A stretch of 64,000 nt of DNA, from NCBI RefSeq assembly GCF_036711975.1, contig NC_091975.1:9798501-9862500 (forward strand), read 5' to 3'. Position 1 is the stretch's first letter. Every line of letters starts with the position of its first letter. The notes under the pieces are model-generated. The model was not told the origin of the DNA and ran no database searches. It worked only from the letters and a program-made list of their open reading frames with translations. The stretch is from Onthophagus taurus (lineage: Eukaryota > Arthropoda > Insecta > Coleoptera > Scarabaeidae). This document shows, piece after piece, positions 62,001 through 64,000 of the stretch. The translations under genes were made by a program, and so were the position numbers.

Positions 62001-62822
62001 ACATATTATTGTTGTATAATCTAACCTACAATTTTTTTTATGAAGTTGGTATGGAAACTGATGAATTAAAATTAGACAGTGACAGTTAAAACTTAACCTA
62101 TAATTTTTTTTTGACATACCAATGTCTCCGTTCTGCTAATCCACTCCATAAAGTATCTGTTCTAACTTTTCGCTCGATTAATTTTTTCCATAACATTCCA
62201 TCAGATATAACTCGAAACCATTCTTTACACACCAATTCGGCTGCGCATAAACTTTCCGCGTCTAAATATGACAAGATGTTTTCTGCTACATGGTCCAAAC
62301 CTTTTTCTGTTTTAATTTTGGATAAAATAAATAAATTAATTAATTAAAAAGTATTTTTTAATCTTACTTGGTAATAAAGATATAAAATCTCTTTGTAGCA
62401 TTGGTTTTAAATACGAATTGATGTGACCGTGTTGATAATGGCACATTCGAGCCAAAAGGTTTTCGACGAATTCCACTTGATCGGTTTCGCTCCATTTTTC
62501 GAAATATTTTATACAGGTGTCTCGTTCGGTGTTGAATGTAGCTGAAGGTTCCTTTTTCCGAGCGGGGTCATACAGTATTGTCATGGGATACTGCATGAGA
62601 ACAAAAAACGCTTATTAAAACATAAAGAAAACACAACCAATATGCTACACAAAAAGAGTCAAGATTAACAACAAAAAATATTGTATAAACTAAGAGGATG
62701 GTTGACATGTGACATTGGTTATTAAAAGGTTTTTTTAAGTAATTATTTTAGCATAAAAATTAATGAACCTGCGAGTTACTGTTTGTATCTCCTATGACTT
62801 TATCCGTTTCCATTTTTATCAT
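44081..62822 (-). CDS. slmb: Slimb / beta-TrCP F-box WD40 protein, complete
   Basis: Substrate receptor of an SCF (Skp1-Cullin1-F-box) ubiquitin ligase. In the family it recognises phosphodegrons on beta-catenin/Armadillo, Cubitus interruptus, IkappaB/Cactus and Period. Coding exons: 62822-62769, 62590-62368, 62306-62120, 52256-51540, 51480-51291, 44293-44143, 44091-44081. They total 1533 nt (510 aa), all in phase with GT-AG junctions. The start [18 protein letters not shown] is chosen for its similarity to insect Slimb N-termini. Dimerisation region about 40-92 (YFEKWSE...[20 protein letters not shown]); F-box about 95-136 ([18 protein letters not shown]). Seven WD40 blades from about 208 to 495 include [24 protein letters not shown] and [12 protein letters not shown]. 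The last exon adds only CG-TTT-GAA-stop, and an alternative 3' end is possible. Introns of 6.8 and 9.9 kb hold satellite D and other repeats. Confidence 0.95.
44440..45858 (+). repeat. ~21 bp minisatellite, block 5, with longer internal duplications
   Basis: Long tract of AGAAGACTAGATACTGCTTG-type units in slimb intron 6. Above the 21 bp level there is a larger repeat: the phrase from AACGCTAAATACTGCTTGGA through TGTACTAGATACTGGGTTATAG recurs about 300 bp apart (around 44880-44960 and 45190-45280). The minus-strand ORF at 45208-45396 (Leu/Val-rich with a 7-residue period) reflects the 21 bp unit and is not a gene. Confidence 0.8.
45859..49702. mobile_element. TA-flanked transposon carrying the satellite D array
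   Basis: Left end TA|CAGGTGTTTAAAATT (TA 45857-45858); right end ...AAACAACCTG|TA (TA 49703-49704), so the termini are inverted CAGG(T)TGTTT. It interrupts a minisatellite phrase. Uninterrupted copies nearby read GGGTTATAGAAGAAGACTAG (for example 44889 and 45207), whereas here GGGTTATA is split from GAAGAAGACTGG by the element. That gives the empty site and a TA duplication. Inside the left end is a further inverted pair around TTGAAATTTGGTACAGTGTA (about 45957) and ACTGTACCAAATTTCAGCG (about 46248). No transposase is seen, so it is non-autonomous. Confidence 0.82.
46276..49582. repeat. satellite D, block 1: ~173 bp monomer, about 19 copies
   Basis: GAGTTATGATTGAGTTAATT recurs every 172-173 bp from about 46279 (46451, 46624, 46797 and so on). 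The monomer contains ATCAACAATTTTGATGTTTA, TTAGAGCTTATAAATAAAAA and GGCCCATTACTAAGGTTTTA. Four adjacent copies around 47836-48480 share the private variants GAGTGAATTTTCG and CTTATTAATAAAAAAGGG, which indicates recent local amplification. Confidence 0.95.
49703..50262 (+). repeat. ~21 bp minisatellite, block 5b
   Basis: Continuation of the 44440-45858 tract on the other side of the satellite-bearing transposon, same orientation (GAAGACTGGATATTGGTAAT, AAGATTAAATACTGCTAATA). It ends at ATACAGGGTAATTCAAATTC near 50266, which looks like the terminus of another transposon. Confidence 0.75.
50590..51240 (+). pseudogene. Tigger/pogo-type transposase relic in slimb intron 5
   Basis: The open segment 50621-50827 has the HTH-CENPB-like order [17 protein letters not shown] and [17 protein letters not shown]. 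Downstream, in broken frames, are [11 protein letters not shown] (normally followed by the first catalytic Asp, here lost) and [12 protein letters not shown] at about 50938, corresponding to the LLLDNAPGHP second-Asp block with Asp replaced. The third catalytic region is not found. It ends about 50 bp before slimb exon 5 (51291). The 330 bp to its left (50263-50590) is non-coding and probably the element's 5' part. Confidence 0.7.
52290..52753. repeat. complex dispersed repeat R, copy 1
   Basis: Starts near TATGGAAACTTGGATGAATT and runs through CAGAATCCGCTTGGTTAGTT, AATTAAGGACGAAGAAATAT and CTTCCGGTTAAGAATGTCAA. It is closely repeated at 58070-58700 and, from TTGTAAAATGAAATTAAGGA on, at 55605. 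It breaks at GTCAATTTT|ATGGTCCGTT where satellite D begins. Confidence 0.8.
52754..55598. repeat. satellite D, block 2: ~173 bp monomer, about 16 copies
   Basis: Same monomer and orientation as 46276-49582, in slimb intron 3. No transposon termini flank it: it begins mid-monomer at ATGGTCCGTTACTAAGG and ends mid-monomer at GATGTTTAAT, both joined to repeat R. Shortened copies lacking TATGATTGAGTT recur about 328 bp apart (around 53680 and 54010), a small two-monomer higher-order pattern. Confidence 0.95.
55599..56734. repeat. complex dispersed repeat R, copy 2
   Basis: Contains AATTAAGGACGAAGAAATAT, then two rounds of the roughly 300 bp phrase running from CTTCCGGTTAAGAATGTCAA through GATACGTTTAATTCCAATAT to ATGTCATTTTGACATATT. 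The ORF at 56527 is chance reading of this repeat, because the same reading appears at 59003. Confidence 0.75.
56735..56830 (-). repeat. diverged satellite A-like monomer fragment
   Basis: The reverse complement reads GGTAGTGCTAG...TTATTGAACTAAAACTAGAAACATTCGGGTTTAG (split here), matching satellite A landmarks (TAGTGCTA, TTATTGAACTAAAACTAG, ACATTCGGGTTTAG) in almost the same order. It is an isolated, dispersed relative of the array at 11835-17005, about 40 kb away. Confidence 0.65.
57111..57709. mobile_element. non-autonomous transposon, 8 bp target duplication, hAT-like
   Basis: Ends CACGAAGTAGTATAAGAAGA and its inverted counterpart (TCTCCTTATATTACTTCGTG) match at about 24 of 27 positions. 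TTTAAAAC is duplicated at 57103-57110 and 57710-57717. The flanking sequence is repeated without the insert at about 60690-60780, giving an empty site there. Removing the nested element at 57202-57492 leaves about 300 bp. The eight-base duplication fits hAT- or P-type elements; the superfamily is not provable from this. Confidence 0.85.
57202..57492. mobile_element. 291 bp MITE nested in the 57111 element, perfect 32 bp TIRs
   Basis: Begins TAAAGTCCCTAGATTTACAA and ends with the exact complement; identity continues through AGTACCGCGGTT. Direct repeats TTGTGGCT flank it at 57194-57201 and 57493-57500. Inside, CGAGCCAAAATGGCG occurs twice in the same orientation next to each end. Perfect TIRs and target duplication imply a recent insertion. 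A short ATG-initiated reading ([19 protein letters not shown]) of 19 codons exists inside but is too short to interpret. Confidence 0.9.
57710..58069. repeat. dispersed repeat S, copy 1
   Basis: GGTATTTTAGGTCTTTCGGT, TCGCTTAGTCAAGTGATGTA and GACAGTGACAGTTAAAATTT also occur in order at about 60750-60900. Its right end contains one copy of the 187 bp unit that is tandemly amplified at 60880-62110. Confidence 0.75.
58070..59284. repeat. complex dispersed repeat R, copy 3
   Basis: The most complete copy of repeat R in slimb intron 3. It includes two tandem rounds of the roughly 120 bp phrase around ACTTTGACATAGTTGTAATC (58590 and 58707). No coding sequence: the 94-codon ORF at 59003 has no recognisable product. 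Confidence 0.75.
59285..59870 (-). repeat. ~21 bp minisatellite, block 6 (reverse orientation)
   Basis: Units such as GCAGTATATAGTCTTCTGGA and AGTATCTAGCATTCAGAAAC. Short ORFs over it (59332 and others) are repeat by-products. Confidence 0.7.
59871..60690. repeat. degenerate short repeat rich in CTTGGAAAT
   Basis: Loose, irregular repetition of CTTGGAAATA / TTCTTGGAAA-type words about 20-40 bp apart. It may be a decayed continuation of the neighbouring minisatellite. No gene is seen. Confidence 0.5.
60880..62110. repeat. ~187 bp tandem repeat abutting slimb exon 3
   Basis: TAAGGAGGTA starts at 61011, 61200, 61389, 61574, 61762 and 61947, periods 185-189 bp, about 6.5 units. Each contains AACCTCCACATATTATTATT (partly complementary to GGAGGTAATTTATT) and GACAGTGACAGTTAAAACTT. 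The last unit ends about 9 bp from the slimb exon 3 splice donor at 62120. Confidence 0.9.
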
Positions 62823-63225
62823 TATTGTATCTTATAAAGAATAGGTAGAAAGTGGATCACACAAATGCTGATTATAACCATAAAAACGTTGCATTTAAAC
62901 GACTCAGAACTTAAACTAAAACATCTCCGGCGTATCGTACGAAGTTAAAAAACGCTAATTGCTTGGAAATCTTGAAAATATAACCGAGTTTCGAGCAGAT
63001 TTAACTTAACTGTCACAATAACCAGTCAGAAGAGTCGGCTATGGATTACTCTTATTACTCATGTCCTCGGCGTGACGTCACTACGAGTTTTCTCTTTTCA
63101 CCGCTCGGTCGGTAATATTGGCGCCAAATTCAAAAATTTTAAAAGTCATTCTAACAAATAAATTTATTTACAACATTTAATCAACTCAAAACTTATTACA
63201 AAATCAGACGTAACGCAGATTAGTG
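62823..63225. promoter_or_regulatory. divergent slimb-FAHD1 promoter region
   Basis: About 400 bp between the slimb ATG (minus) and the FAHD1 ATG (plus), unique and less AT-rich than its surroundings, especially 63030-63130. It contains a full cyclic-AMP response palindrome TGACGTCA (63073-63080) and an E2F-like palindrome TTGGCGCCAA (63118-63127). Short spacing suggests a shared bidirectional promoter; use of the sites is inference. Confidence 0.6.
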
Positions 63226-64000
63226 ATGCACGATAATATGGACGACGTGAACAACATGGCTGGGAGTTTTAAAGAATTTACAAAGAATGGCAAAAAAATT
63301 TTAGGGGCTGCATTTAATTACCAGTAAGTTTAACTAATTAATTTAATTAAAGCGAATAATTTTATATTAGATTTCAATAAAACAAAGTTAGGTTAATCTG
63401 TCACAAACAGTATAATTTTTCATTTTTCAGCCGAGCTCTCCAAGCTGCAAAAGCCCCAAAACCTGAAAACCCCGTAATATTCATGAAATCATCAACATCA
63501 TACATAACAGAAGGAAATAAAATAAAAGTAATAATTAATTATTTCTAATCCAATTCTTAACGAATCCTTACGTTTTAGACCCCACAAGGGGCTGAAATCC
63601 TCGAAGAAGTTGAATTAGGGGTAGTAATCGGAAAGAAATGCAAAGATGTCGAAGAATTAGATGCAATGTTATACGTGGGGGGATATTGTTTAGCTTTAGA
63701 TTTAGGATTAAATAATCTTTTGGTGATAAAACTATCTTTTAAGTTATTTTTATTTCTTATTTCATTTTTTAGCCTGAATATCGCAAAAAAGGTTTTCCAT
63801 GGTGTATAAGTAAATCATTTGACACCTCGTGTCCTGTTAGCAGATTTGTCGACCTGGAAGAGCTAAAAGATCCGCATAACGTCGAATTATGGTGCAAAAT
63901 TAACGGGAAACTACAACAAACGGATAATACAAGCGATTTAGTGTTTAACATACCGCAATTGATATCTTATTGCTCGAAATACATGACTTTGGAACCCGGA
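63226..64000 (+). CDS. FAHD1: FAHD1-type acylpyruvase / oxaloacetate decarboxylase, 5' part
   Basis: Mitochondrial fumarylacetoacetate hydrolase-domain enzyme; the family cleaves acylpyruvates and decarboxylates oxaloacetate. Exons 63226-63323, 63431-63527, 63579-63722 and 63773 to the window edge join in phase and give 189 codons of an expected 220 or so. Seen in order: GKKILGAAFNYH (substrate entrance), NPVIFMKSSTSYI, EEVELGVVIGKK (metal-binding acidic residues), GGYCLALDLGLNN (third metal Asp), KGFPWCISKSFDTSCPVSRF, and IPQLISYCSKYMTLEPG at the edge. Three in-frame ATGs lie close together (63226, 63238, 63256), so the exact start is uncertain. Human FAHD1 lacks so long an N-terminal extension. 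Intact as far as it can be read. Confidence 0.92.

Noticed and set aside
1-64000. tRNA, rRNA or snRNA genes
   Set aside because: No cloverleaf with A and B box motifs, and no conserved rRNA or snRNA segment, was recognised by eye on either strand. A covariance-model scan would be decisive.

Overview
This is a 64 kb piece of an AT-rich, intron-rich insect nuclear genome, most likely a beetle. The support for that is the set of animal single-copy genes whose exons resemble insect proteins (Aralar, SNX4, Slimb, FAHD1, an aldo-keto reductase), together with mariner-type, Tigger/pogo and Penelope-like relics. The species cannot be named from the sequence alone. Only about 6 kb is protein-coding. 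Nearly everything else is transposons, transposon relics and tandem arrays.

Layout. 1-464 (-): the first two coding exons of an aldo-keto reductase that runs off the left edge. 465-10560: a transposon graveyard holding a disrupted DUF7869-like transposon with terminal inverted repeats, a long foldback element with a mariner-type copy nested in one arm, a second mariner-type copy, and Penelope-like and Tigger relics. 10955-29163 (-): the complete mitochondrial aspartate/glutamate carrier gene (Aralar/SLC25A12-13 type), 10 coding exons and 689 codons. Its introns hold a 418/438 bp satellite and two blocks of a 175 bp satellite. 29164-33177: the shared upstream region of Aralar and SNX4, almost wholly filled by about 20 copies of a 173 bp satellite. 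33178-36423 (+): sorting nexin 4, 5 exons and 416 codons, with a TTAA-flanked foldback element in its last large intron. 36424-44080: non-coding tandem repeats and a partial duplicate of the SNX4 3' end. 44081-62822 (-): the complete slimb (beta-TrCP F-box/WD40) gene, 7 coding exons and 510 codons. It carries another 173 bp satellite in two introns, one array lying inside a TA-flanked transposon. 63226-64000 (+): the start of FAHD1, divergent from slimb across about 400 bp of unique DNA.

The five genes are unrelated housekeeping functions: carbonyl reduction, mitochondrial aspartate/glutamate exchange, endosomal sorting, SCF ubiquitin ligation and acylpyruvate hydrolysis. I see no operon-like or pathway logic linking them. 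The unusual feature is the architecture. Several unrelated satellites, three of them with a period near 173-175 bp, sit inside or directly beside intact essential genes. In two genes, coding exons lie between same-orientation arrays of one family. One array is demonstrably inside a transposon whose empty site can be read from neighbouring repeat copies.

Gene models were spliced by eye. Frame is conserved through every join (Aralar 2070 nt, SNX4 1251 nt, slimb 1533 nt), which supports them strongly, but no transcript data were available. Copy numbers and periods were counted from landmark positions and are approximate.
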